A stretch of DNA of 64,000 nucleotides from Prunella strophiata (taxonomy: Eukaryota; Chordata; Aves; Passeriformes; Prunellidae). The notes beneath the pieces are model-generated. The model was not told where the DNA came from. It saw only the letters and a program-made list of their open reading frames with translations, and did not search any database. The position numbers and the translations under genes are program-made. The stretch spans positions 14,672,867 to 14,736,866 of the forward strand of contig JAZBQD010000018.1 in assembly GCA_036583965.1 (NCBI GenBank), in the 5' to 3' direction. Shown here one piece after another: positions 34,525 to 48,421 of the stretch; the first letter of the stretch is position 1, and every line of letters begins with the position of its first letter.

Positions 34525-37500
34525 CTAAAGGAGATTATCAGAAAGAGGAAAAAAAAAAAGTATTTTACCTTTCAAGTTAACATACAGCAGTTAAAAATAT
34601 CCCCCACCTCAACCCAGAAGAGTGGTGTGATCAAAAAACAACCAACAACAAAACAACAACAAATGCTGATAACCTCCAGGACTGGACTCAAGGCACATCT
34701 GATGAAAACTCAAGCAGCAGGACCTGCTGCTGAACCCAGTACATCCCTATCTTAGAAATGCAGTTCACCTTAAGTCCAGCCTAAAACAGTCCCTCAATTG
34801 AAATTTTTCACTGTTAAGTGTGAGGGGTGCTACAATCTGCCTGTCAGCTGTTGCAACCTTAACCAGCAAAACATCCCAAGGAAACAGTGCAGGATCACCA
34901 GTGCTTTTTTCTTATTTATTTTAGAGAGCAGCTGGAAGCAATATTCCTCAACAGCAATGTGCTGCCCAGCTCTCTCCAAACTGCCAGGCATGAAGTTCAA
35001 AAATCACTGCACTAGACCTGAGCATAACTCAATCTGAAAAAAAAAAAAAAAAAAAAACCAGTTACCTACTTTGAGGAACAAATTTAAAAAAAAATAAAAT
35101 TCAAAAAAGTGAAACTAGAAAGATCTTATCCCTCACTCACTCACATGAGAAAGAAAACTGCATCTGCCCACCCTACCCAAGAGCCCTCAGAGCTCCTGAG
35201 CAGCCTGTAAGGGAAAACTATCATGAACTTCACTGATTATCTACTGACCCTTCATGCTGCAATGTCTGCCTGATATATTCAAGGACTCATGAAGGAGTGG
35301 GAAGGACAAGGAAGTCCAGATAAGAGGATTTTAGACAGCACAGTTGTCCTCAAGCTGGGAGACAAGGAATGGGCCTGAAGAGATGGGTCAAGAGGGGGAG
35401 GAATGCCACATCTGAAGGAGTCCCAACAGTGAGCAGCAGGGTTTGTCCTTGTCCAGGCTGGGAGCAGGCAAAAGGCTCTGGCAAGGGAAACAGAAGAGAC
35501 CCAGGACTGGTGGGGGGTGGGAAATGAAACAAAGAGCACCAGACCACTGATTTTCAAATAGACAGACAAGACAGGAAACATATCCTGGACTGGATACCAA
35601 CAGGTTGCAGAGGAAGGGGGAAGGGGAAAAGGATATGAATGTTTTTGCTGCCATCAGAACAACACAAAAAACACCCAACCAACCAGCAATCTACACACAC
35701 AGAGAATAGAAGGTGTCAGCACAGCCACGTCAGACAGGATTTCACAGCTATACCAAGAAAAGATTGTAGACCTTAAAATTTCAAACGCTATGGCACACTT
35801 ACCCTCTTGACTGTCATACATTGCAATTGTTTCATAGTATACCACTATATTTGAAGAATTTTAAGCTGAAAACCATCCACTTTATTCAAATTAACTTGTC
35901 ACTAGAACAGTTACCTAACTGCAGAGGTTCAGTTTTATTAGGCTGACTGCAGAAACTACATTTATGTGAATAATGATTATGGACTACGACACAAGCCACA
36001 TCTAACTACCCTTCAAACTGGTACATCCCATTTCTTTTATGCTAAGAAGTGTATTTGAAATAATAATGTCAATGCAAGGGAAGATTTGCATGAGCCTGGG
36101 GCAAATTTAAGAATTTGTTTTGTTATGTGGGCATGTGCTATACTGTTAAATGAAATGAAACTCCATTACTGTCACTGACTGTACTCCAGGTATACTTTAT
36201 CCTTACATGCACTGTAAAGTGCTCTATTAAAATGCTGTGCTAATTTAAGAACTGAATTACCAGAACCCCAGTGCATATGCTTTAAATACGTTTGTAACCG
36301 AGTTATTCCCAATTCATATATAGTCTGTATCAATATTCAATCAATATTCTAAGCATCTTTTCTCTGCACTTTTCAAACAAAAGATACAAGTTCCACACAC
36401 AAAAGTTACAAGTTCCAGTACTTTATCAAGTACAGCTTTCTCCTTCACTTCCATTTGAATTAAACAAAAGAGATTTAAAAGGCTTGAGTTGAGGCTGTAA
36501 TAAAGGAGGAAGTACAAAGTCTACATTTCGACCCAAGCTTCATTCAACATTGATAAAGTTTGCAGATGTGGTTCTACCTAGGCCTGACCCATTTTTCACC
36601 CAGCTACTTGCTATGAAAAAGGAAAAGTCCTGTCTGCTAAGACTGTATGTTTATATCAGTGCTTGAAAATACAACCCTAACACGGGCTAGTGCATGAGCT
36701 CTGCACAGACTAAGGCGAAGCTCAGATGCAGCCCAAGCAGCCAGACCAAAGCAACAGATTCTCTGAAGTTTTTGGATCAAATCCTGCAGCACACACATAT
36801 TCCACTCCCACAGTCATGCACTCCAAAACAAGTTTCACCCTCACCATCAAAGCCATGGTGGCATCTCTGTGGCAACAGCTGCTGGGAGCAGGAGGAACAG
36901 CGTCAGGCACAGTGCTTGGAGGTGAGCTTGGAAGTAATGGAGCTCAGCAGGACCCAGCTGGGCACCAGCCTCCAGCCAGGGATTCCTGCTGAAGTCCTGC
37001 CTCCAAAACAAAGCCTAAGCACACCCCGAGCCCTGAACAAGCAGCAAGATAAAGGAAGGGGGACAAAACTCACAGGCTGCTGTACACTAGTTTCTCTAAG
37101 CTCCAAACCAATATTAAGCTAAAATAACCCAAAAAACAAACAAACAGTCAAAGAAAAAAACAACAACAAAACCAAACAAATAAAACCCAAACCACAATGT
37201 ATGTGGAGATTTTTGTTTCCAAGAAGCAGAGAGCTTGTCTGCAGGGCTGAGCCCTTGCCAGTACATTCCATTTCCCTTTCTGCCACTCTTGGTTTCTGCA
37301 CTGCATCATTTCCTGTATTACTTCTGCACAAAGTGGTCTTATCAGCTGGAAGTGCAAAATAAAGATTAAACCACGAGTCAGCAGATGACACGGTCTGTGT
37401 GTTTCTTCCCCAAATCCACGTGCCCTTCTGGGAAAGTGGGAGTCAGTATTTCCAGCAGGTAAGTGACCACCAGCCCTGGAAGGGTCTGTTTATTTACGAG

Positions 37501-40500
37501 GTGGGGATGAAACAGAAACCTGGGTCAAACAACAGAACACTCTCCAAAAGGCATCTGGCATCAGTTTAAAGGAAATTGAGTTGTTACCCACTTATCAGAC
37601 ACTCTCTACACATCCAAACCCATGCACTTTTTACTATGCATTCTGTCTGCTGATTGATGTGTTAGAATCAACAAACTCCTTTCAAATCCCAATGTTGTTT
37701 TATTTGTCTTCCTTCACTGCTGTTGTCTTTTTTGTAATCTTTGGATTGACACACAAACCTGTACACAGCCTATAAAAAAAAATAAGTGAGGGTTATATTT
37801 TTATAGATATCTGTTCAGCCAGACTTGTATTTAAACAAACATATTTAGGCAAAGTGCCTAAGAGTGAAGTCCTATTTTTCTAGCCCTCAAAGAAAAGACA
37901 GTTACTCCATCAGCAACATGAAGCAGACATTAAAATATTCAATGAGAGTGCTTTCAAATTCCCACAGGAGATCCCATAGGAAACTGTCCCACTTTGCATA
38001 AATGACTGTTTTTGATGGGTGGAGAAAGGGTTTGGACAATTAGATGATCCTCTCCCAGAGGGGTGGATGGGAGAGGAAAACAACTTCTAGCCCAAGTTCT
38101 AGGCAAACAAGAAATGACTCTTAACTCTTCTACTAATTTCATTATTTGTATTACAGGCTGAGTGATGCAGGCAAAAAGGATCCAATTAAATATTTTTAAT
38201 ATATGCTTAGCACAGTTAGACATAAAAATGGGCAGGAACCACAGTGAGGATAATTGTTAATAGTAAAAACTGTCTAGTCTGTGACTACATTTTAAAAATC
38301 CAATTTATCTTAGTCAATGTACCTCTTCCCAGCATCCATTACTTAGTAACACTATAAAGAAATAACAAGCAGAGAGATTTTAATTTGCTTCTTTAAAAAT
38401 ATTTAGTCATTTGCCCTCTCTTATAGACACATATTTTCAGCAACTCATGTAATCAGTACAATATTTAGACCTTTTTAAAAAAAGAAACAAACCCAAACAG
38501 ATTTTGGCATAGAAGGCAGGGAGCTGTCTCTTTATTCCAGCAGGAATAAATACAGTTTCCATGTATTACTAAAAGGCATGAAGTCTAAGCAGCTGCAATG
38601 CTAGAATGTGTAACAACATATTGTGCACTAACTTAGTCTAACTCGCTATTCTTGCAGCAAGTAGCAAAAAGTTTCAATTTCTTTCTTCAAGCAATGTGAT
38701 TTGTGAAACAGAAAGTCCGGAGTCTTCTGCTGAGTTACCCTTCTTTTAGTCAACAAATTCCTTCTTTGCACCTTCTTGTGGCAGAAGATCAGATCTTACT
38801 CAGCTTGGAAAAATGCACTAAACCTGGTAGAAACCTCAGTAACATTACAACACACTTGCAAAAAGAAAGCACGTTTCACATCACAGTGCTGTAGAACTCA
38901 TTAGAGAGCTTGCACAGAACCTGACTTGGCTTCCTCCTAGGTTTGGAAAACGACAAGAAAAAGGAAAAAAATTAACTCTTTTATGTTCTCTTGGCATGGT
39001 AGAAAGAATTTTAAAAAACACTGAAATATGAAATCCTGTGTTCTGATATACAACACATCACTCAGGGAAAGAGGAACACACTGGTGTTGAAAATACCTCA
39101 TCATGCCTAACAGAGTAGGCAGGGTTCTTCCTGACACTGTACTGGACTCCCTTCCTTACTTGGACCCAGCAAGGGCCAGGAGGTATCTGCAGCCTGTTCT
39201 GCGAGGTAACCTCTGTTATATCCCAAAATATCCACTCTGTCAGAACTCCTCTTGGGCCATCCCTTGTGCTATTTGGCTGAGGGACTGCCCTTCCAAGAAA
39301 ATCTCCTATGTATCACTGTACAGCCCACAGGGAAAATCCTGTCAGATACCCACAAGCACCCTTTAGTTCAGCAGGCGGGGGAAAGCAAAATGAAACCAGA
39401 GGGGCAATGGAGGATTTACCAGTGCAGGGGAGGAGGGCAACAAAAACCCAAAAAGCCCATTGCCCTGTTAGGGATAACCTTACACTATCAGGATCTGCCA
39501 GCTCCTCCCCAGTGCTCCCCAAAGTTCAAACCAAGAACACAGAGTTCTGCCAGTTTCTACAGTGAACTGCAGCTTTTCTTCCACCTGCCTCCCCTGCTTG
39601 GCTTCTGGCAGACAAGGCACTGCTCCTTACCCTGGAAGTCTCAACTATCACGATTGCAAGAGTAAAACAATAGCAAATTCTTACAGGTTTTCTGAATTTG
39701 AAGGTACTAGATTTGCCAGATTTATGATAACTTCGCTTCCCCAGAAAAAATACCTGCTTTCCATACACGTTAGATACCTGAATCTTGTGTTACAATGTAA
39801 CTAAAATGGCACAGAAGTCTTTCTAAGCAAGTACATCATTGTGAGAAAAGAACATGGCAAAGGTTCTTTCCCAGTTTTAACAGACATGCATCAACAATTA
39901 GATCTGCCCTTGTCCTGTTAAGAACACTTCTTCCCAATACCTTTGCAACTGTTTTTACCTACTGAAAACCATACTCCTGAAAACAAATTTAAACACCATA
40001 TCCTTCATATGTTTTATCTCCACCACGTTTACAAAACAAAAAACACTAGCACTATACAACCTCTTAAGTAATCAGCAGATCCTCAAATCCTGCCTTTTTC
40101 ACCAGAGATGAAAACCACACTGCTGAATTTTACTCATTCTTGCATTCAGATGTGTGTGTGATTCCACACAGTCACAAACACCAGCTCTTCCTTTACCGCC
40201 TGCTGGTCTCCTTGCAGTGCTCATTTTATATATATATTATAATGCCAAGACTACAGGAAAAAACTAAATCCAAGTTTGCCAAGATAGTTGTTCAGGAAGC
40301 TGGGTAAGCCTGGTGCACAGCAGGGCTAGTACAAGTAGGATAGATCAAAACATCCACCCAGGTGTGCACAAATCCCTTCTGGTGTCAGCGAGCAGCCAGA
40401 GTGAATCGGATGTGCTTTCAAAGATTATCTCTGAAACCGCAGCCTAGTACTTTAACCAAGGTCAGGAAGGAACTGTAACTTGATGATTCAGTCAAAACTC

Positions 40501-43500
40501 TGGCACAGATGGGATTGCAAAATATGAACTTCACTAAAATAACCTATATGATGAATACAAGGCTGTGAATCACAAAACTTGCCAGAATAGTGTTCATAAG
40601 GTGGGTTGTTGGTTTTTTTTCCTAAATGCTATGTAGGAAGAGACTCTTCATTCTTCACCATCTCCAAGCTAAAGACCTCTTAAAGAAATCCTCAAACTAC
40701 GACAAGACATTCAAAAGAAAAACATATCCAAAGAAACAGTTGTCAAAAGACATGATGAATTACCAGCTATCACAGTGGGTATTTCATTGTGTATCTTTGG
40801 GGCAGGTTTATTAATTTCATTTGTGCTGTGGTGTACTTAAACTCCATACATTGTCCCACCAGGACACTAAGAGCACTCAGGAGAGTACAGGAGCAGCCAA
40901 GGATCTCAGCATTGTTAGATGACACAGACCAAGTCCTGAAAAATGCAGGAGAACCTCTAAGACCAGTCTGCAGAACTGGCCATGGCTTTGTGAACATCCA
41001 CCTATCAAAGTTAAGTTAGAAGACCTTTTCTAAAAGGTGAAAAATCTGGGGAAAACAGATTTTTTTTTTTCCCCTTTCATCATAAAACTCCTGTGTAACT
41101 CCGTTTTTCCACAAAGACCATTCCCTTTCCTGACTTTTTGAACTGTCCTTAGAAAACAGGTGTTGTTTACAACAATAACAAACACACATCTGTGTGGGTG
41201 TGTTAATACACACAAAGGCAGGATGACTGAAACCTCTTCCTATATTTAGATCTGTCTGGTCAGCTCTAATTGCATAATTTAATCAAAACCCTCTCCAAGG
41301 GAAACACATCCATATTCATCACAGGCATCAAAGGAAACATCTTTACAAACTATATCCTTTTACAAACCAACACATGGTCCCACATCACTTGTCCAATTGT
41401 TGAATTCCTCCTTTGGGAAGGGCACGGAATTTTATTTCTTTTTATCAGCTGAAAAAAGCATTTCCCTCCAATTCATCAGCACAGGGCGGGAGGAACTTCC
41501 TTCACAGGTGAGATGTGGAAAATTTACTGACATGTCACTTTTAGGGGTTTTTTTAGGCAGTTAAAACATACAACTGCAGCATAAAGGAAAACCTTTAAAA
41601 CAGAAAAGAAAGAAAAATGCCCATCACCATTCAGGCATCACAAATTTTGAGTGAAGCTCATAAAATGCAAGATGTGTTTTGTCTTCAGAGAACAGGACAG
41701 TCCAGCACAGGCTGCATGAATTTAAAAAGGGGTTTGCCAGCCCCAGCCAGAGCAGTGCTCCAAGAGGGTATATTTTAAGGAGGGGAACCCCACCAAATGC
41801 ACTCCAGTTAAGCTCAGCTGAGGCAAATCACTGCTCCTACAAATGATTCATTTCACCAAGAGCCTGCACCAATACAGTTACATCAGCTGCATTAAACCAC
41901 TTCTAAAGACTGTGACCCAGACCTCATTTATCAGAGATTAAGTAAAGATGTTAAATTACAGCTCAAGATGCCCAGCTTTAAAGCAGAATCCTTCACCAAA
42001 TCAAAAGATGACAAAAACTGAGAAGAAAAATTACGTATTCACTAATAACAGAGTTATTGGGTCAAGCCTCAGCAAAGCAGAACAAACTGATGAAAATTAA
42101 ACCAAAAAAGTAATACTGTTAAATTAAATAAATCTTTCCACAGATTAGTCCTCCACCCACCATTTATGCACCTGAAATAAGAACAGTCAGTTTGCCAATG
42201 CTAAAGACATTTCAGTGCATTTCATGAGATGCATGCTTTACTTTTATAAAGGATTCCTCCAGCTTTCCTTGTTTTAAAGCATTCTTCCAGCTTTCCTGGG
42301 TTTTGCCTTATCTGTAAAAACTGAAGAGCTATTTTTCTTCCTTTAAACAACTTTTAAAACGCTGTACCTTCTTCATATCTTTAAAATGTCCATGCTGAAT
42401 TTCATAAAGTGCCCTGCAATTCACAACTACCATTCTGGACAGAGAAAGTGTTTAAAGATGACAAAGCTTTCTAAGCCAAGTTTATACAACTCAGACACAA
42501 ACACCAATATTTGCCAGACTTCCACTGTCCAATGAAACATTATTTAATTACAGCATGCCACGAGTGGCCCACTGAAAACAGGGACTGGACTTCAGATGAC
42601 ACAAAGCCCAGGCCCTCAGGACAGTGAGGAGCAGCTGCACAGCCCCAGCACAGCAAATACTCCCCAGCAGTTCCTTGGTTTTTATCAAGCCATCCCAAGT
42701 CACAGACCCCTTATAAATGGAAGATTACAGTGTTTATAGATGCCCCTTCAGCTTCCACACAAGACAATTAAACTCTTTAAAGTTTATGATTTACAGGCAA
42801 GTACAAATCAGGGATCCTCTTGAGACCAAATCAAGGACACTTTGGGTTAACATTTAAAATACACCCACAAACACATCTAAAGGATTGATTGCAGCCTTTG
42901 CCAGCAGTTGAGGTACAACTCTGAGCATGCCTACACCAAAAACAGACCCAGAAGTCACAGACACACCTTTCCCCTCCCAAAAGGGCAAAACAAGGGTGCA
43001 GACATACATGAGGAGTCAGAAAGATCCAAAAAACTGTGGGATGAGGCAAAAGCAGCTGTCACAGCCTTGTGCCAGAACATCTGCAGAATCTCAAGTCAAA
43101 CTGTTTTCTCATATTCCTGAGATCAAGGCTTTGGAGCGTTCTGTACAAAGGCTTCAACCCACAGATAGGAACTGATAGTTAATACAGCAGTTGGGAACAG
43201 CATAGCTTGAAAGGAAGTGGGAGATATCCTCCTACACTGCTTACTGGGAATACAGAGGTTTTACAACAGGAGAAAAGGGCTGTAATCTGTCTGACTCCCT
43301 GGTTATCTGTAAGCTTTTCATGACTTTTGGAAGAGGAACCAAGCCCCATAAAGAATTACTCAGTACCCTTCCCTTATCTGCAAGCTTTTCTTCTTAACAG
43401 AGCCTGTATGACTCTGCATATGGCAATAAGACAACCTATTAATCACTCCAGCATAATTTTTTGAGACCAGTTTGAAGTTTCAAAAGTCAGGTTTTGCAAA

Positions 43501-46153
43501 GTTGCAAGTCTCTTACAGCTGAGACAACCAAAACACAGCTTTTTCCAAACACCCCGTGCTCTGCAAGGTCAGCAGCAGGCTAGCTTAAAACAGCCATAAT
43601 GCTTCCAAATTTTCCATTGCTGCCTGCTACTGAACAAACAGTCACAGCTGGCCTGGTACTGAGGATGGACAGAAGAACTCCAAGTTCCAAAGTTGCTTGC
43701 CAAGACTACTCATTTCTAGGCTACAAGCTAGCGCAAGGAAAGAACACACAAAGATTTCAGACTTCTTGTATTTTAGCTATGCCACAGATGTCTTTAATTC
43801 TGGGGCTGAAACCCAGCTCCCAAGATAAGAAGCCTTTAGGCTCAAACAACCCTGACTGCTGGCTGGCCTGGAAGATTGAGAGTCCTCATGTCCCAAATCA
43901 GTGAAAGCAAGAAGGTAGGCAAAGGTGTGATGGAAAAAATCAGGAATATGAGACTTGAGCCAAAGCAGCCTGCCACCAGCACTGCCACTTCTCAACTGCT
44001 CCCTGCTCACAAACCACAGGAGATGCATTGGGTCTGACCATGAGCAAGAGTCACTCCTGATAAACTGGTGGGGAGAAGGGCAAAGGGAACAGCGATCCAG
44101 TCAACTGCAGTAAATAGCCCTGGAGCATTTATGCCAGTTATGCTGATGCTTTCTGCAAAGAAGCCTCTAGCCAAGCCAGAGATAAAAATTAGAAAGATGT
44201 TACAGTCAGATTCCCATGTTCTGGAGAGTTCCCCAGCACAGCAGAAGGCTACAAGGGAATTCAGTGAGTAACTTGTTCCAGCACTAGGAAAAGTAGTAGC
44301 TCCTGCTACTAGGGAAATACCTACAGTTTGTATTTTAAATCTGCAGGTAGTCTAATTCCTTAAAGTTAAGAAATATACTACAAAGATGCAAGCAACAAAA
44401 ATGAGTAAGGGCTTTTAAACATATTTATCATATAGCACCAAAACAAATGCTTTCTAAATTTCTTCTGAGAAAAGTGGATCGAAAGCCAAAAAATTGAAAG
44501 TGATTTATGCAGTGGTACAGAACCCAGGAGAGCTACAAACCCTGCACTGTCTCACAGCACAGATCAGCTTCAGGTGTCCTAACTGTCGTCACTGGCAGTG
44601 ATTTCTGGTAACACCAATCTGCCTTTACAGAAGGGTTTTGAGTGGATTTAGTATTTGCCTTTTCTCTGATTTCTTGATAATGCTGCTAACTGTACCCAGT
44701 TTGCCAATTGTTTCAAGTTATTTCATCCTCTAAAGAGGAAAATAAAGTTTCTACTACCAAGTAGTTAAACTGCTTGGACATTCTTTTCCTCCTGAGGAAA
44801 AACACTTGTCCTGTCTCACACAGAACATGCACTAGATGCATTCTGCTCATGCAGTTGCATTAAACTAGAAAAACATCTCGAAGATAGCTTGCAGTTTATG
44901 CTAGCAAAACAGCACTTGACCAGGAAAGCTTGTTTAAATGTTGCTCTGCCATCAGTCCTCCCTCACCCCCCATAAAAGATACTGCACCATTAATCACTGT
45001 CGTTTTCCTGCCAATAGAGCTGCACTGGGGCTTTGTGGCTGACGTAACTTCTGGCAGTCAAGTCTCTCCCTGCTAATCACCAACATAAGTATCTGGGAAA
45101 AAAAACCCTGTAAATTAGACCTTTCCTTGGCAAGCACTTTAAGGAAGTCTTCATCTGGGAGTGCTACAGCACTGCCTGTGGCTGGCTACCTCCAGCAGCT
45201 GCCTTGGGCCGGCAAGGTCACAGGTCCACAAGCCAATGAGCAGCCCCAAGGGCTCGCTCCCACCTAGAGAGAAAAGGTTTCCCTTTACTCCCCTGTGCCA
45301 GCCTTGGTATTGCAACATAGCTTCCCCTCTACCTGGCAGTCAGTTCACCCTCCTAACCTGGCAGAACCAACATAAACCAAAAAACACCTTCTACGGGATC
45401 AGCACCAAAGCCAGCTAGCCAGCCTATGCAAAGAAATGCATGCCTGGGACTGAGAGAAACCCAGCTCTTAAGAGTTCTTTCCATCTCAGGGAGCTGCCAC
45501 CCTCAAATTCTAAGTGATATCCAGGTCAAAGATGAGCTCACACTCAGACACAAGCACTTCAGCTGATTTGCAAAACCTGCTCTCATCCCCAGAGCAAGGA
45601 GCCCTGCCTTGGCTGGTTCTGAATAACCAAACAGTTCAGCAAGCAATTCAACCCCCCTCTACTGCCACTGCCTTCTGCTCTAGTAACTACACAGCAAACT
45701 TAGGGGAAAAAAAGAGTGATTTCATATCCATCTATCCAAAAATACCACACACTGCAGAGTTTTAACCCAAGAGCATTTATAAAATATTTTCCACATGAAA
45801 TATAATACGACACATTACAGAAACTATAATTGCATTATCCTAAGTTTTAAGCTAATAAAGACAAAGACTTTTCCTTTGGCTACTACATCCAAGAGAAAGC
45901 ACTTAACACTGACACTAGCTAGCATGGATAATAAAGGGCCTGGTATTAAATATGCCAGACTGTAAAGCCAGCAGTGGGCAAAAATGCAGAACAGGAAACT
46001 GCAGTAGTCAAGATGGCAACCTATATGTACGTCAGCTTTTCCAAGACATTCAGCAAGGTCAAAATTCACTTTTTTCAGATTAGTATAGTTCATCACTGCA
46101 TTCACCAGGTAATTAGCAGAACTAAGATGATAACATAACCAAGGTCTGTTCAT

Positions 46154-46184
46154 TCTATCTATCCATCTATCTATCCATCTATCT
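46154..46184 (+). repeat. (ATCT/ATCC)n tetranucleotide repeat
   Basis: Imperfect run of CTAT/CCAT units in SMAD1 intron 1. Confidence 0.9.
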
Positions 46185-46604
46185 TCTTGGTGATAAAAAG
46201 AAAAAGAAGTGTCTGACAAGAGCAAAGAGCAACAGACTGTGTGAAGGGAGATGAAATTCTGGTCTTGAATGTTGGAGACTCATGGTAAGACCTCAGTAAA
46301 GCCACTCAAGTTGGGTCTCTGTCCCTTCCATCTCCCTTTTTCCTCCCTGTACAGGGAAGCAAGCATGTTTTAGATGTGTTTGGGATTCCTGAAATACTAC
46401 CACACATTTGAAATTTACCAGTGTAATGGCATTATGCATGCAGCAATCCCTGAAGCCATCATGTACATGTTGGCAGGTCTTTTGAGGTTCAAATAAATTT
46501 CAAATCTACTTTATTCACTGTTGGGACAAAACAATAGAGCAGCTGTCACACAACTGGAAAAACAGAAGTCATCCAAATATGGTCCTGGCCAATCTATATG
46601 GCCA

Positions 46605-46677
46605 GTGATTGAGCAGGGGGCTGGACCAGATGACTCCAGAGGTCCCTTCCAATCTCAGCCATACTGTGATTCTGTGA
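46605..46677 (+). mobile_element. CR1 LINE 3' terminal fragment
   Basis: Only the last ~73 bp of a CR1: GAGCAGGGGGCTGGACCAGA, then AGAGGTCCCTTCCAATCTCA, then the terminal TGTGATTCTGTGA repeat. Severely 5'-truncated and in SMAD1 intron 1, antisense to the gene. Confidence 0.9.
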
Positions 46678-48401
46678 AGCTCTCAAAATAACCACCTGCC
46701 AACTAATTTGGTCACACTTCAGAAAAGTAACTGGTTCAAGAAAACTGGATAGATCTCTGCTTGCCTTGGCACAACTACAATATTGCATCAAGGGCTACTA
46801 CACTGAGGTGGAGACTGAGCTCTGCTTGCTGTGCACAGGTAGACACACCAGAAAGTTGCTTTCTCCTCGATTTTGACCACTTCAGAGAATCCAGAAGCCT
46901 TCTGAGTTGCCTCACTCTTCCTCCCTTCATGCTTGTACTCCTGAAGTTTGGCTTCATGTATGGCTCTGTTCAATTACAACACAAGTCCTCATCACTGTCA
47001 CCTTGCTTCACCTACAGCCCTGGTAAGAAGTCACTTTTCCACCCCATTTTTCACTGCTTGTGAGCTACTGAAGATTCTGATCTTCAGAGGTTCCCATCCC
47101 ATGCTCATGACTATAGCACCAGATACCTTAAGCAACCATGACTAAGCCCTGTCATGTTCACATCCTGTTTGTCTCCCAGTCTATCTGCAAAGGCAGGATG
47201 GATTATTTTATTACACATGGAATTAAGTCAACAGGAAAAAAAAAAAAAAAATCATCTTGTAGTTTGTAGTTTTACTAACCTGAATAAAGCCCTTCCTAGA
47301 TTAAAATAAATCCAAACCCACCTTCCCCAAAGCCTGGAAACCATAACAGTGGTAAAAATATGTCAAATTTCACACCAGAGCATTTAGGTACCAAAAGAAA
47401 GATCCTTCATCAAACAGGACTGTGTTTTATTGATTTATTTATTTACTATAGTTTTAGTAACTTTTCAAGAATTGGGAGCAGAATCTACACTCCTAAGCAG
47501 GTGCTAGTGTGTGGCCTAACTTGAAAGTAAATTTCTTGCTTCATGTAAGACAGCTTGGAAACCCTTGGAAAAAAGACAACTGGCCAACAGTGAGCAAGGG
47601 TGTTCTGCCAACTATTTTGTCTTACCAAACCACTAGCAGAGTTTGTTTTACAACATCTTGGGAGGGCTAGAAAGAAAAGGACAAGGAGTTAAAAACCAAC
47701 AGAGAACAAAAAAACCCAACCCATACATTTTTTGCTATTCTTCAGGATATAATTCTGGATAAGTCACAGGGACACCCCAGAGAATTAAACCGTCAACTGA
47801 AAGAGCAGGAGGTGTCAGTTCCACACCACCTTCCACGCTCACTCTTACACACGTTACCATGTTTATCTTGACAAAATTTTGGGAGCCCTCTCTCCCCTGC
47901 CACAGAAAATATGTCCTGTTACAAGCTACATATTTTTCCCACAACAGATGAGTTGAATCAAAGTCCTTACTAGTAAGATGCATGTAAGACAACAAGGGCA
48001 CCTGATTAATTCCTCCCACGTCAATATTCAAATTAAACCTAACAGATACAAAGGTGAAATACACAGGCAGAATGAAGTCAAACATGCAGCTCATTAACAA
48101 CATCTGACCAAACAGCAGATGTTTCCTCCTCCTATCACCCTTAGGAACACATTTAAGGGGAAGCCACAATTTGTTGCAACATGATTCTCCAGTTATTTAC
48201 TTCATCGTTAACCAAAACTGATTTTAAGCTTTTAAGCATTTAAACGGCATTTAAGTATTTATATATAAATAGTTATTACATACACAGACCTCGATAAATT
48301 TACAGCCTCTTCTCAACTATATATAGGTGTAGCCTACCTTTATCTGATCCAAACAATTTAACTTTCAACAGCAGTGACTATTATTTTAGGCATTCATTTG
48401 T

Positions 48402-48421
48402 ACACACACACACACACACAG
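48402..48421 (+). repeat. (AC)10 microsatellite
   Basis: Ten perfect dinucleotide units in SMAD1 intron 1. Confidence 0.95.

Noticed and set aside
39103..39366. Plus-strand frame suspected to be a transposon remnant
   Set aside because: The translation has no recognisable RT, integrase or LTR hallmark; left as unannotated intron sequence.
47735..48169. 144-codon minus-strand frame in intron 1
   Set aside because: No recognisable motif or family resemblance, and no support from neighbours.
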